From: Streptomyces canus
GTDB taxonomy: Bacteria > Actinomycetota > Actinomycetes > Streptomycetales > Streptomycetaceae
Assembly (NCBI RefSeq): GCF_041435015.1
Contig: NZ_CP107989.1
Location: 62,001 to 126,000, forward strand
Direction: 5' to 3'
DNA length: 64,000 bases
The translations under genes were made by a program, and so were the position numbers. Shown one piece after another: positions 45,154-54,162 of this stretch. A model generated the notes under the pieces. It worked only from the letters and a program-made list of their open reading frames with translations, did not search any database and had not been told where the DNA came from. The stretch's first letter is position 1. Each line of letters begins with the position of its first letter.

Positions 45154-45965
45154 CGCGGTGGTGGTCCTGTTTCCGTACGGCCGTGCGGTTCGCGCTGATC
45201 GAGCAGGCGCGGAACCGGCTGGCGCTGCTCATCGTGGTCTTGTTCGTGCCGCTGTGGACCACGCTGGCGTTCACGGTGGTGGCGTCTGCCCCCTTGCGGT
45301 TTCGGATCCGTCCGGTCGGCCGCACGGTGGTCCTGGACGGCAACATCCTGCTCCAGATCAACGGTGCGCTGCAGGCCCTGTCGCTGGTCATCGCGTTCAT
45401 GATGTTCGTCGCCACGGTCCGCTCCGCGCCGTTCGATCAGCGCCTGGTGCGTGCCGGCTTTCCCCGGTCGGGTCTCGCGCTCGCCAAGTGCAGTGCGCTC
45501 CTTCTGGTCGCGGCCGTGGTCGCTGCCTACACCACCGTCTGGATGCACTTGTTCTGGCGCCCTGAGCAGCCCCTGGTGCTCGCCGTGGGCATGTTCAGCG
45601 GCGCCGTGGTCTACGGCGGAATCGGGATGGTGCTGGCGGCCGTGGTGCGCAGCGAGCTGGCCGGCATGTTCCTCGCCATCATGATCAGTTCTATTGATCT
45701 GGTGCTGCAGAACCCGCTGATCAACCCGGACGCGGACAGTCTCGTGGTGCGTTTGCTGCCGGCCTACGCAGCCGTGCAGACCTCGGTGGCGGCCGCCGGT
45801 CTGCAGGTGGTGCCGGCCAGTTGCCTCCTGCTGGGGGGAGGCTGGGCGCTGGGCATGGCCGCGCTGGGCATCGCCGCCTTCGCCGCCCGGACCCGCACCC
45901 GCGTCCCGCGCGCGGGGGCCACAGCACCGTCGACGGGCGTCGAGCAGGCTGCGCCGGTGTCGTGA
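45150..45965 (+). CDS. ABC-2-type transporter permease
   Basis: 271 residues with about six hydrophobic segments (LLIVVLFVPLWTTLAFTVVA, LQALSLVIAFMMFVATV, ALLLVAAVVAAYTTVWMHLFW, AVVYGGIGMVLAAVV and two near the end). The start overlaps the ATPase stop by 4 bp. No signature motifs beyond the topology; assigned from the partner ATPase. The LVLQNPLINPDADSLVVRLLPAYAA stretch resembles ABC-2 permeases of natural-product export. Confidence 0.85.
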   Translation: MTRWWSCFRTAVRFALIEQARNRLALLIVVLFVPLWTTLAFTVVASAPLRFRIRPVGRTVVLDGNILLQINGALQALSLVIAFMMFVATVRSAPFDQRLVRAGFPRSGLALAKCSALLLVAAVVAAYTTVWMHLFWRPEQPLVLAVGMFSGAVVYGGIGMVLAAVVRSELAGMFLAIMISSIDLVLQNPLINPDADSLVVRLLPAYAAVQTSVAAAGLQVVPASCLLLGGGWALGMAALGIAAFAARTRTRVPRAGATAPSTGVEQAAPVS

Positions 45966-46047
45966 CCGAACCGCTGCGAATGTCGTTTGGACGGCGAACG
46001 CCACGTACGGCGACGGCGTGATCATTCGAGGGACGGGGGCTTTCAGG

Positions 46048-46713
46048 GTGCCGGACAACGAGGCTGCGGCTGCTTCACCGGTCGCATCAGCCGCGCCGCC
46101 CGGCCAAGGGAGCCTGGCGGTGCAGGAGGCGGTGCCTCGAACGGAGGCGCGCTGGGCGTGGCTGCTCAGCGACGGCGGCGAGCCCCGGAACTGGATGCTC
46201 CTCCTGGCCCCGCTGCTGGGCTGGCACGCCGAGGGATGGGCCGGCATCGGCTGGGGCGTGGTCGCGGCGGTGTTCACCGCGGTACTGCCCACGCTGATCC
46301 TTCGGTTCGGCGAGCACCGCCAGTACTGGGGAGACCGGCATGTGCGCCGTCGGCAAGACCGCATCGTGGCGGCCCCAGGGGTGATGGCCTCGGTCTTCAC
46401 CGGCACCACACTGCTGTATGAGCTGGATGCTCCCGTCGAGGTGACGGCCCTGGTGACGGCTATGCTCACCGTTCTCCTCGCCCTCCTGGTGATCACCTTC
46501 TTCTGGAAGGTGTCGGTGCACTCCGCCGTCGCCTCCGGCGCCCTCACCATCCTCGCCACGGTCTTCGGCCCCTGGTTGCTCGTGCTGGCTCCCGTGGTGG
46601 TGCTGATCGGCTGCTCCCGCGTCCGGCTGCGCTGCCACACCGCCGGCCAGGTCGGCGTCGGGTTCCTCATCGGCGCGGCCGTCAGCTCACCCGTCTTCGA
46701 CCTCGTGAGGTGA
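46048..46713 (+). CDS. PAP2-like membrane phosphatase
   Basis: 221 residues from GTG 46048 with GGACGGGG upstream; a frame from GTG 46018 is possible. Six or so transmembrane segments. PAP2 motifs are partly preserved: HSAVASG, and SRVRLRCHTAGQVGVG, in which SRx5H is present while the usual Asp is Gln. The KxxxxxxRP motif is not evident (RRRQDRIVAAP instead). Possible role: removing phosphate from a prenyl diphosphate. It is directly followed by the acyltransferase gene with overlapping ends. Confidence 0.72.
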   Translation: MPDNEAAAASPVASAAPPGQGSLAVQEAVPRTEARWAWLLSDGGEPRNWMLLLAPLLGWHAEGWAGIGWGVVAAVFTAVLPTLILRFGEHRQYWGDRHVRRRQDRIVAAPGVMASVFTGTTLLYELDAPVEVTALVTAMLTVLLALLVITFFWKVSVHSAVASGALTILATVFGPWLLVLAPVVVLIGCSRVRLRCHTAGQVGVGFLIGAAVSSPVFDLVR

Positions 46714-47999
46714 TGGGCATGAACCCATTCCCGGCTCCCAGCCCCGCCGATCTCGTCCTGGTCAAGGCTGAACAGCTTGCGGAGCATCCGGACGCCAACG
46801 CGAGGATCGGGGCAGTACTGCACCTGAGCGGCGCCGTGCCCGATCTCGCCGGCCTGCGCGAGTACGTCACCGCCCGTCTCGACGACCTGCCCTGTCTGAC
46901 GCACGTCCTGGCCGGCAACGGACCGACCGCACAGTGGAAGCCGGCCGACCCGGACATGACCTGGCACATCCGCGCCCAACACGTCGGCGGCGATCCGCAG
47001 GCTCTCGAGGCGGCAGTGTGTCTCGCGCTGAGAGCGCCGTGGCCGGAGGAATCCCCGGCCTGGCGCATGACCCTGCTGCACGGTCACGTGCCCGACGGGT
47101 CTGCTCTGCTCTATCTCAGCCACCACGCCATTCAGGACGGCGCCAACATCGTCGCGGTAATGGAGGCGCTGTTCGGTCCGCGCCCGCTGCCCGACCAACT
47201 CCCCGCGCCCGCCCGGGACGCCTCCCGGACCCCACGGGCCGGCCTGCGCCAAACCGCCCGCAGCACCCTGACCCTGCTGCGGCACGCGCGCCGGCATCGC
47301 GTGTGGCAATCCGCCTCGCACCCGCTGTCGAGCCGCCGCCACCTGCTGTGGGCCCAGGCACCCTCCGCCGGTCTGCGCGCCGCTGCCCGCGCCGGCGGGG
47401 CCAGCATCAACGACGTCTACCTCACCACTGTGGTCCACGCGATCACCCAGTGGGCCAAGGATGCCTGGCCCCGCGCCACCGGCACGGCGATCCCTGTGAT
47501 GGTCCCCGTCAACGTGCGCGCGCCCGACGAAGTCGCGGTGCCCGGCAACCGACTGTTCCTGACCCGGATCGATCTGCCCGGCGGCACCATGCCGGTGCAC
47601 CGGCGCCTGGCACGCACGCGGGCCGTCACCTCTGTGCTGAAGTCCGCCGGACACAAGACGGTGCTGAGAGCGGCCCTCACTCGGCTTCCCCGGAGGCTGC
47701 TCCAGCTCCTCGTGGACGCGAGCACCGTCCCGGGCCGGCTCACCATCTGCGCCTCCTACCTCGTGGTACGCCATCCTCTGCACTACCGGGAGGCGGCGGT
47801 GCACCGCATCGACCCCATCATGTGCTGCCCGCCCGGCGTCCCCCTGGCCGTCGTGGCGACGACGTACGAAGACACCACCAGCGTCTCCTTCCGCATCGAC
47901 ACCGCCCTTCCCGGCGCCGACAGCATTCCCGAACGCTGGCGCCAGGCCGTCACGGAGCTGACGCACTCGACCCCGCCACCCCAAGGCAGTACCCCATAG
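46713..47999 (+). CDS. WS/DGAT-like acyltransferase (condensation-domain fold)
   Basis: About 428 residues; ATG 46713 or 46719 behind GAGG (46705-46708), overlapping the PAP2 stop. The catalytic HHxxxDG motif is present as SHHAIQDGANIV. Later regions (NDVYLTTVVHAITQWAKD, PVNVRAPDEVAVPGNRLFLTRIDLP, and a C-terminal VPGRLTICASYLVV) fit wax-ester synthase/diacylglycerol acyltransferases of actinobacteria. Acyl-CoA is the usual donor. The acceptor could be a prenyl alcohol made by the neighbouring enzymes, which is inference. Confidence 0.82.
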   Translation: MGMNPFPAPSPADLVLVKAEQLAEHPDANARIGAVLHLSGAVPDLAGLREYVTARLDDLPCLTHVLAGNGPTAQWKPADPDMTWHIRAQHVGGDPQALEAAVCLALRAPWPEESPAWRMTLLHGHVPDGSALLYLSHHAIQDGANIVAVMEALFGPRPLPDQLPAPARDASRTPRAGLRQTARSTLTLLRHARRHRVWQSASHPLSSRRHLLWAQAPSAGLRAAARAGGASINDVYLTTVVHAITQWAKDAWPRATGTAIPVMVPVNVRAPDEVAVPGNRLFLTRIDLPGGTMPVHRRLARTRAVTSVLKSAGHKTVLRAALTRLPRRLLQLLVDASTVPGRLTICASYLVVRHPLHYREAAVHRIDPIMCCPPGVPLAVVATTYEDTTSVSFRIDTALPGADSIPERWRQAVTELTHSTPPPQGSTP

Positions 48000-48016
48000 G
48001 CGCCTGAACGGGCCGG

Positions 48017-49087
48017 TCACCTGGTGCGGTTGACGCTCCACAGCGGCAACTGCTCGAAGAAGGTGACCGCCTCCTCCCTCCACCGTGACCGCCAGCCGGC
48101 AGCCACCGCAGACGCCTGCAGCGCGTGGCGGTGCATGTCGGTTCTCAGTCGGTCCGCTACACCGCAGCGTTCGCCGATCTCCCGGACGGCGGCGATGGTC
48201 TCCGGCGGGCAGGACGGATTGCCGAGTGCGGCCTCCACCACGCGACGCTCGGCGTCCCCGCCGGCGGCCAGCAGGGCGCTGACCGTGTAGCTGTGCTTGC
48301 CGTCGCGGATGTCGGTGCCGGTCGGCTTGCCCATGACGGACGAGTCCCCGAACAGATCCAGGTAGTCGTCGCGCATCTGTCCGCAGATCCCCACTAGCCG
48401 CGCGTACTCCCGCAGCTCCTTCTCGAAGAGCGCCGGCTGCTCGCCTGCGGCCATGAGCCCGAGCTGCAGGGGCGCGAGAATCGAGTAGCGGGCGGACTTG
48501 TAGTCGGCCACGCTGTGCAGGACCTCCTCGTCCGGCGCGGCGGCGAAGTCGCGTTCCAGGTCGACGATCTGGCCCACGAACGTGTCGGCCGCGGCCCGCG
48601 TCTGCACTTCGACCATGGCCTGCCGCACCGCCACGGGCACCCTCGCCTCCATCAGCGCCCGCAGCGACAGGGCGAGGGCGAGGTCCCCCGCGAGCACGGT
48701 CAAGCCAAGTGCCGCCTGCGGCCGGCCGGGAAACCGCTCACGGTAGGCGTAGTAGGTGGACTGGCCGCCGCGGCGGGTGGGGCTGTCGTCGATGAGATCG
48801 TCGTGCACCAGGGCGTGGGTCTGCAGCAGCTCGATACTCAGCGCCGCAGCCTCTAGTCCCTCCAACGGTTCGTCCGTCACCAGACGCGCCGCCTCATGCA
48901 GCAAAACGACCCGCATCCGCTTCCCGCCCCGCAAGGACAACTCCCGCAGCAACCGCAGGCACTCCGGGGTAAAGCGGCTGAACGACGGCGCATCCAGCCG
49001 GTCGCTCAAGGTGTCGAAGTACTCCGCGAAGAGCGTGTGGAACCAGCGCTCATATCCGGCGACACGATCGAGAACCTGCTCGGTCAT
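48017..49087 (-). CDS. Trans-polyprenyl diphosphate synthase
   Basis: 356 residues from ATG 49087 (AGGAAG upstream). The first aspartate motif is VHDDLIDD, with Asp96, Asp97 and Asp100. The second is QMRDDYLDLFGD. GGKRMR for diphosphate binding and KxxxxS near DGKHSY are present. It makes linear prenyl diphosphates from IPP and an allylic primer. The residue 5 before the first motif is His91, not an aromatic, so a longer product than C15 is possible. It converges tail to tail with the acyltransferase (17 bp apart) and follows the second synthase. Confidence 0.92.
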   Translation of the reverse strand: MTEQVLDRVAGYERWFHTLFAEYFDTLSDRLDAPSFSRFTPECLRLLRELSLRGGKRMRVVLLHEAARLVTDEPLEGLEAAALSIELLQTHALVHDDLIDDSPTRRGGQSTYYAYRERFPGRPQAALGLTVLAGDLALALSLRALMEARVPVAVRQAMVEVQTRAAADTFVGQIVDLERDFAAAPDEEVLHSVADYKSARYSILAPLQLGLMAAGEQPALFEKELREYARLVGICGQMRDDYLDLFGDSSVMGKPTGTDIRDGKHSYTVSALLAAGGDAERRVVEAALGNPSCPPETIAAVREIGERCGVADRLRTDMHRHALQASAVAAGWRSRWREEAVTFFEQLPLWSVNRTR

Positions 49088-49174
49088 CACGAGATCTTCC
49101 TGCTCGGGGGTCGGGTGACACTGCTGTAGACGTGGCTGACGTTCGGTGTCCTGGGGCTGCGGTCGCAGCACGGG

Positions 49175-50251
49175 TCAGGAGGTGTACTGGGTGGCCTTGA
49201 CCGCCAGGCCACGCAGAGCACGATCCGCGGACTGCGGGAAGCCGGCCCCGTCCAGGACACGCAGGACGTGTTCGTAGCGGGAAGCGATCATCCGCTCGGT
49301 CTCCTGTCGTGCACCCGTCGCGAGCAGGAGGTCCCGGATCTCCGCCGCGTCACGCTCCTGGAGGTCGGCACGGCCCACCAGCTGGCCAAGCCGCTTCCGC
49401 TGGACCGGGTCAGCGTTCTGCAGGGCCAGGGCCAGCAGCACAGTCCGCTTGCCCTCCCGCAGGTCACTCAGGCCCGGAGCGCATGCGCCGTCCGGGCTGC
49501 CGAAGACGTCCAGCAGGTCATCCCGCAGCTGGAACGCCTCCCCCAGCGGCAAGCCCAGCCGGGTGAAGACCTCCATCGTGGCCTCGTCGGCCCCGGCGAC
49601 GGCAGCCCCCAGTTGCAGGGGCCGCTCGATCGTCGCGGTGGCGGTCTTGTAGCGGATGATCCGCAAGGCGGCCTCGACGTCATCAGCACCATGGCTGCTA
49701 CCCATGACGTCCAGGTACTGCCCGTACATCACCTCCTCCAGCATCGCGTCATACAGCCCATGGAGCAGCCGCTGCCGGCCGGACTCGATCGGGGTGGTGT
49801 GCAGCAGTTCCTGCGCCCACATCAGGGCCAGGTTGCCCACCAGCAACGCGCCGCCCGCACCCAGCCGCGCGGCCCGCTCGCCAGCTCCCAGCCGGGCACG
49901 CATCACGCGGTGGACCGCGGGTCGGCCGCGGCGGCTGGCCGAGTCGTCCATGATGTCGTCGTGGATGAGTGCGAAGGCCACGAACAACTCCAGCGACGCC
50001 GCCACCCGCACCGCCGACGCCGCATCACCATGGCCACCGGCGGCGTGCCAGCCCACCACGCACAACAGCGCCCGGATCCGCTTCCCGCCGGCTGTCAGGA
50101 AGTCGCGTACGGTCTGCACCACCTCCGGCGGAAGCCCCCGGCCAGCCCCCGCACGAGCCTTCTCGGCCAAGAAGTTCTCAAGCACTCCATCGACTTGGCG
50201 CCGCACCGCAGGCAGATCGATAGCTCGCGCGTCGACCACGCCCGGCGTCAC
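49175..50251 (-). CDS. Trans-polyprenyl diphosphate synthase, second copy
   Basis: 358 residues from GTG 50251 with GGGGAG upstream. The first motif is IHDDIMDD, with Asp98, Asp99 and Asp102, and the second is LRDDLLDVFG. The lack of the two-residue insert excludes the typical bacterial FPP synthase type. Phe93 five residues before the motif is consistent with a C20 (GGPP) limit by analogy with archaeal enzymes. Lies 87 bp upstream of the other synthase, probably the same transcript. Confidence 0.92.
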   Translation of the reverse strand: MTPGVVDARAIDLPAVRRQVDGVLENFLAEKARAGAGRGLPPEVVQTVRDFLTAGGKRIRALLCVVGWHAAGGHGDAASAVRVAASLELFVAFALIHDDIMDDSASRRGRPAVHRVMRARLGAGERAARLGAGGALLVGNLALMWAQELLHTTPIESGRQRLLHGLYDAMLEEVMYGQYLDVMGSSHGADDVEAALRIIRYKTATATIERPLQLGAAVAGADEATMEVFTRLGLPLGEAFQLRDDLLDVFGSPDGACAPGLSDLREGKRTVLLALALQNADPVQRKRLGQLVGRADLQERDAAEIRDLLLATGARQETERMIASRYEHVLRVLDGAGFPQSADRALRGLAVKATQYTS

Positions 50252-50986
50252 GACTCACCACTCCCCACCAGGGGGGCCAGCCTCACGAGAACGAACAATA
50301 ATGCGCGATAGCTGCCCCCTGGCTCAGGGCTCCGACGACAACGGAGGCCACTGACCGGCCGCGTCACCGATTTGGTCTGCATGATCCTTCCAACGATCCA
50401 CACCGCTGAACAGCACGCGCGACGTGGTCACCGCCCTGACTTCGCGACCATCGGCGGGATCTACGGCCTGCACGGGTGATGGCCAACTTCCAGATCGACG
50501 ACAACGTCAACCGGATCTCGCGGCGTCCGGCACCACACCGAGCGCACCACACCGCATCCGCGAGGCGCCCCGACGATCCAGTCCCCGCAGCACTCGTGAA
50601 GCGCCGCCAGTCACCAGCCGCCGATGCTCTCCCATCACCACCCAATGGTGCACGGGTGCACGGCCCGCCTTGCGGTCCTCGGCCAACCCGCGACTACTTC
50701 AACTGGGGCTCCAGTAAGGCATGTTGCGCAGCTCACAACCTCCGCCGGAGTCTGGGCGGGAACAACTCGCGACAGTTGACCGTTCATCCATATGTGGCTG
50801 CGGAGGGGACAGTGTCCCCGGGCCTCACCTTCCGCCCATGGGGACGATCGTCCGGCTGAAGCCCCATGGAGCACCCCGCCGAGAGGCGACCGCCCTCCGC
50901 ACGCCACCACCCACGGCCCCGGCTGGTCTCCCCCGTCCAGCCGGGGCCTTCACGTTCACACCGCGGGTGCCCAGGGGCCGTGGAGC
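50252..50986. other. Stretch without a supported gene
   Basis: About 735 bp between the synthase operon start and the methyltransferase end. Several short frames exist but none shows motifs or a ribosome binding site worth naming; probably decayed sequence. Confidence 0.45.
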
Positions 50987-51709
50987 TCAACTCCGCAGAC
51001 CGCTGATGAGCAGGAAGGGCGGCAGCCCGGCTGGCAGGGGCTGCTCGGCGATCACCTGCGCGTCGGGAACCGGCTCCGCGAGCCTGCCGATGACGAACCC
51101 GTGCTCAACCAGGCTGGTCACATAGGTGGAGAGCATGCGGTGCTGGTTGCCGGCCCGACGGGCGCCATCGGGGTTGGCCGAGCGCCAGAATCCGTCCGCG
51201 AGGTAGTCCCCCACCACACGGCCCGGCGGCTCGTCCGCGCCATCGTTCCACCGCGCATGCGGCGCTTCGAAGCACGGGTGCGGAACGGTGAAGACCAGAT
51301 GCCCTCCGGGCACCAGGACCCGCCGCACAGCACGGATCGCGGCTGCGAGGTCGGGCACGTTGTTCAAGGACAGCCCAGCGGTCACCCACTCCACACTGCG
51401 CGTCGCGACAGTGGCCAGCGAACCCCCGTCGTCCACGTCATAGCGAGCACCACTCGGGGTGGCCTCCTCGGCGGCCCGGGCATGGCCGACCATGCGAGGG
51501 GACGGGTCGATACCGACAACGGACCCACCTCGCAGGGCCAGGGCGCGTGTGATGAGCCCTTCCCCGCACCCGAGATCCACGATGCGCTGCCCCTGAAGGT
51601 CGGCAGGAAGCCCATCGAGGAGAGCGTCGACGGCAAATTCGTGCATCGCCGAGCCGGTCCGCACCCGCTCGGCATACCAATCAGCGATCGTGTCCCAGGT
51701 CTCCGTCAT
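50987..51709 (-). CDS. Class I SAM-dependent methyltransferase
   Basis: 240 residues from ATG 51709 (AAGG about 6 nt upstream). Motif I is IVDLGCGEGLITRAL and acidic motif II is VVGIDPSPRMV. Post-motif SLNNVPDLAAAIRAVRRVLVPGG and FTVPHPCFEAP fit a small-molecule methyltransferase of the UbiE/Methyltransf_11 type. It lies upstream of the two prenyl synthases on the same strand but 735 bp away, so a shared role in product tailoring is only suggested by position. Confidence 0.9.
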   Translation of the reverse strand: MTETWDTIADWYAERVRTGSAMHEFAVDALLDGLPADLQGQRIVDLGCGEGLITRALALRGGSVVGIDPSPRMVGHARAAEEATPSGARYDVDDGGSLATVATRSVEWVTAGLSLNNVPDLAAAIRAVRRVLVPGGHLVFTVPHPCFEAPHARWNDGADEPPGRVVGDYLADGFWRSANPDGARRAGNQHRMLSTYVTSLVEHGFVIGRLAEPVPDAQVIAEQPLPAGLPPFLLISGLRS

Positions 51710-52207
51710 CAAGACCTTCACGCTACTGACCAATCACCTGACGAACCACCGGATTCAAGCAGAGCCACCGAACTGCTCCAGGCGGGACCGAAACGCGCGA
51801 TCAGATCATGCTCTGGTGATCGCCAAATGGGTCACCCCACTCGGCCAACTGGGTCTGCTGCACACAGTCGAAGCCAGATCGCCGCAGATGTCCTCGGTCA
51901 TGAGGCCTCGGGTGTAGACGGCGGGCGGGTGCGGCGGCTGTCGGGTGTACGTCCGATGGAGCGGGCGACGGTGTCGATTTTACTGCTGCCTTAGGCGGTG
52001 CGGATGCCGGAGGGGGTTAGCCCGCTGGCTTGGGCGAGAGAAAGTCGTCGCACTGGGCTTCGAGGGCGAACGCGTAGTTTTCGCGGGCCTGTTCGGCCTC
52101 TTCGAGGGCGTCGGGGTAGAGCTCCTCCGGTGTGACGTCGCCGGGCTGCGGCGGGGGGATAAGGAGGGCGGTCCGCGCGCGCTGATCTTGTCGGTGGTGG
52201 ACGCAGG
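51710..52207. other. Stretch with a short gene remnant
   Basis: No intact gene. A minus-strand frame ending at about 52017 (PEELYPDALEEAEQARENYAFALEAQCDDFLS) looks like the tail of an unknown protein. The rest shows no coding character. Confidence 0.35.
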
Positions 52208-52225
52208 GTGGTCCATCCTGGTGCG

Positions 52226-52729
52226 ATGGATGATGCTGAAGCGACATGGCAGTCGTGGTCGTCGGAGCTAGCGCCGTCGCAACAGGCCGCAGCGGAGACG
52301 CTTCGGTCGCAGTTCGAGGCTCTCGGCGCGACAGACGCTCCACACTGGGCGAGGTCGGAGATAGAGGAGAACCAGCCGCAGCTCGCGCGCTTCATGTTGC
52401 TGCGCTCCTTGTGGCGTAGCGCGATCGACGGCTGGGCCAGTCCAGGCGCTTTGGAGCAGGTGGCGGCGGCCCGGCGCCTGCTGGACGCAGGTGCGGACAG
52501 GGACGACCTGGTGCTTTTGGCTCGGGCCATCGCTTACGAGGCCGTCTTCGCCACGGTGGACGAGCTCGATTGCGGAGCCGACGTGAACGTGGCCGACGTC
52601 GACGCCGGCTGGGTAGTCGTGGAGTCCGGCGAGGACGGATCTCCCACCGGCCGCTTCCTCTCGGGTCTTCACGAGGACCTGCTGACGATGGACCCGAGCG
52701 GGCGAGACGGTGCGGACTTGTGGCAGTAG
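52226..52729 (+). CDS. Hypothetical helical protein
   Basis: 167 residues from ATG 52226; GTG 52208 is also possible. Mostly helical, with LASQQAAAETLRSQFEALGA-like content and a repeat-like centre: AARRLLDAGADRDDLVLLARAIAYEAVFATVDELDCGADV. The LLDAGAD phrase recalls ankyrin-type repeats but only one is visible. It lies next to SUKH-like, DUF4279 and other small genes, so an immunity-type role is possible. No family recognised. Confidence 0.65.
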   Translation: MDDAEATWQSWSSELAPSQQAAAETLRSQFEALGATDAPHWARSEIEENQPQLARFMLLRSLWRSAIDGWASPGALEQVAAARRLLDAGADRDDLVLLARAIAYEAVFATVDELDCGADVNVADVDAGWVVVESGEDGSPTGRFLSGLHEDLLTMDPSGRDGADLWQ

Positions 52730-52759
52730 CTCATTGGGCCAGGTTGGGCGGCTGCGCCA

Positions 52760-53257
52760 TCACAGCTGACCGCTGATCAGTCGAGCCAGCCCTTCGAAGA
52801 ACTCCTGGAGGTCGGCGGCGGCGAGGTCGAACCGGTCGAACCACGAGGCGGTGGTGGACCGCCAGACCCGCCCGGAGCCTGCCAGCGCGAACAAATGGCC
52901 GCCGCCGTCGCTGGCGAATACCAGGGCAGGCTCCTCCCCGTCGATCTGGATGGCCCCGTACTCGCGGTAGTGGTCGGCGACCATTGAGGCAGGGTGGATG
53001 AAGTAGCCACTGTCCACGTCGGGCAGGGAAACCTCGTCGATCACCCAGTACATCGTGGTCAGGTCCGAGGGAATCGGCGTCAGTTCCACCAGCGCGTCTG
53101 TGGCTTGGTGGCTCTCGTCCGTTGCGAGCGCGACCAGGTTCGTGCCAGGTGGGAAACCGTGCCGCGCCTGGAACGACTCCATCACTTCCGTGAGTGTCAC
53201 GTCCGCTTCCTCGCACCAACTGCGGACCCAGTCGGCCTCAAGCCGCTGATCAGCCAC
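52760..53257 (-). CDS. SUKH (SMI1/KNR4)-like protein, possible immunity protein
   Basis: 165 residues from GTG 53257, which has AAGAGG 6-7 nt before it; a longer frame starts at 53311. The fold resembles SMI1/KNR4/SUKH: an N-terminal helix, a central mixed beta part (FPPGTNLVALATDESHQATDALVELTPIPS), then strands with DGEEPALVFASDGGGHLFALAG and a helical end. SUKH proteins commonly neutralise secreted toxins, but no toxin gene is next to it. Confidence 0.6.
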   Translation of the reverse strand: MADQRLEADWVRSWCEEADVTLTEVMESFQARHGFPPGTNLVALATDESHQATDALVELTPIPSDLTTMYWVIDEVSLPDVDSGYFIHPASMVADHYREYGAIQIDGEEPALVFASDGGGHLFALAGSGRVWRSTTASWFDRFDLAAADLQEFFEGLARLISGQL

Positions 53258-53625
53258 GATCGACCTCTTCAGCCCCTGTAGGACTCGCTCTCTGCAAGCC
53301 TCGAAGAACATACAAGAGGTTCAGAGATCTGATCACCGCTGGGTTCATCAAGCGCCTTCAACACCAGTCAGGGCGTCCAGCATGGCTTGTCCGGCATGGG
53401 TGGGGCGGAGTGATTCGCCCCGTCGGGGCGGATATAGAGCTGGGCGTCCAGGTCCCTTCCAGGGTAGCGAACTGGGTGTAGAGGACTGCCCGAGTGGTGC
53501 CGAGATGGCGTGAGAAGCTGTTGTCTTTTCGGGCGTGATCGGTGCGTTTCCGCTGGTCGGGGATAGCAGTGGTGATTCCGTGGGAGTCGTGGCCTGTCGG
53601 GTCGTCGCTCCCCGGGAGGTCACGA

Positions 53626-54162
53626 ATGCCGTCCGTCGTCGGACTGCTGGAACAGCACGAGGTCGCCGCTCGCCGTCGAGTCGACGGGCTGCGGGAGGAG
53701 GCCGACCGCATCCAGGCCGAACTGGCCGCGGCCGAGCAGGAATGGCAGGAGTGGGCGATTGCCCGCAGGCGGGTCGACACGGTGCTGGCTCCGGACGGCG
53801 GCAACACCGCCGGCACAGAGGTCACTGAGGAAGCGCGGGATGCGGACGCGCCGCCGGAACCCCGGGACGCGGCGAAGCCGAAGTCGCAGGTTCCGGTGTG
53901 GCGCCAGGGGCTGGCCTGGTCGGTGCTGTCGGTCGACTACCAGCGCATCCTCACGACGCTCGCAGACCGGGACCGGCTCCATCAAGGGCCGCTGACCTGC
54001 CAGGAGATGGCCCAAGCGTTCGGCATGGACGTGGTGCCGGCACGAGTGGAGGCACTGCGGTCGAAGGCGAAACGCCTGGTCGCGCGGGGCTGGCTGGCCG
54101 AGCGGCAGCCGGGCCGGTTCACCCTCGCGGCAGGCGTGACCGGGCCAGGCGGCGCGTCATGA
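53626..54162 (+). CDS. Passenger protein carried inside the IS5-family element
   Basis: 178 residues from ATG 53626, with GGGAGG before it; longer frames reach 53542. The first half is a coiled-coil-like helix (LLEQHEVAARRRVDGLREEADRIQAELAAAEQEWQEWAIAR). The second half resembles a winged helix (LTCQEMAQAFGMDVVPARVEALRSKAKRLVARGWLAERQPGRFTL). I recall such a frame near other Streptomyces transposases. It may regulate or assist transposition. Its 3' end overlaps the transposase end by 44 bp. Confidence 0.75.
   Translation: MPSVVGLLEQHEVAARRRVDGLREEADRIQAELAAAEQEWQEWAIARRRVDTVLAPDGGNTAGTEVTEEARDADAPPEPRDAAKPKSQVPVWRQGLAWSVLSVDYQRILTTLADRDRLHQGPLTCQEMAQAFGMDVVPARVEALRSKAKRLVARGWLAERQPGRFTLAAGVTGPGGAS

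Noticed and set aside
45060..48083. Long minus-strand open frame opposite the ABC/PAP2/acyltransferase genes
   Set aside because: It is a GC-driven antisense frame with His/Arg/Gly-rich, low-complexity translation. The plus-strand genes have clear family motifs over the same bases.
50424..50986. Small genes between the prenyl synthases and the methyltransferase
   Set aside because: Frames overlap on both strands with Pro/Arg-rich translations and no ribosome binding site or motif.
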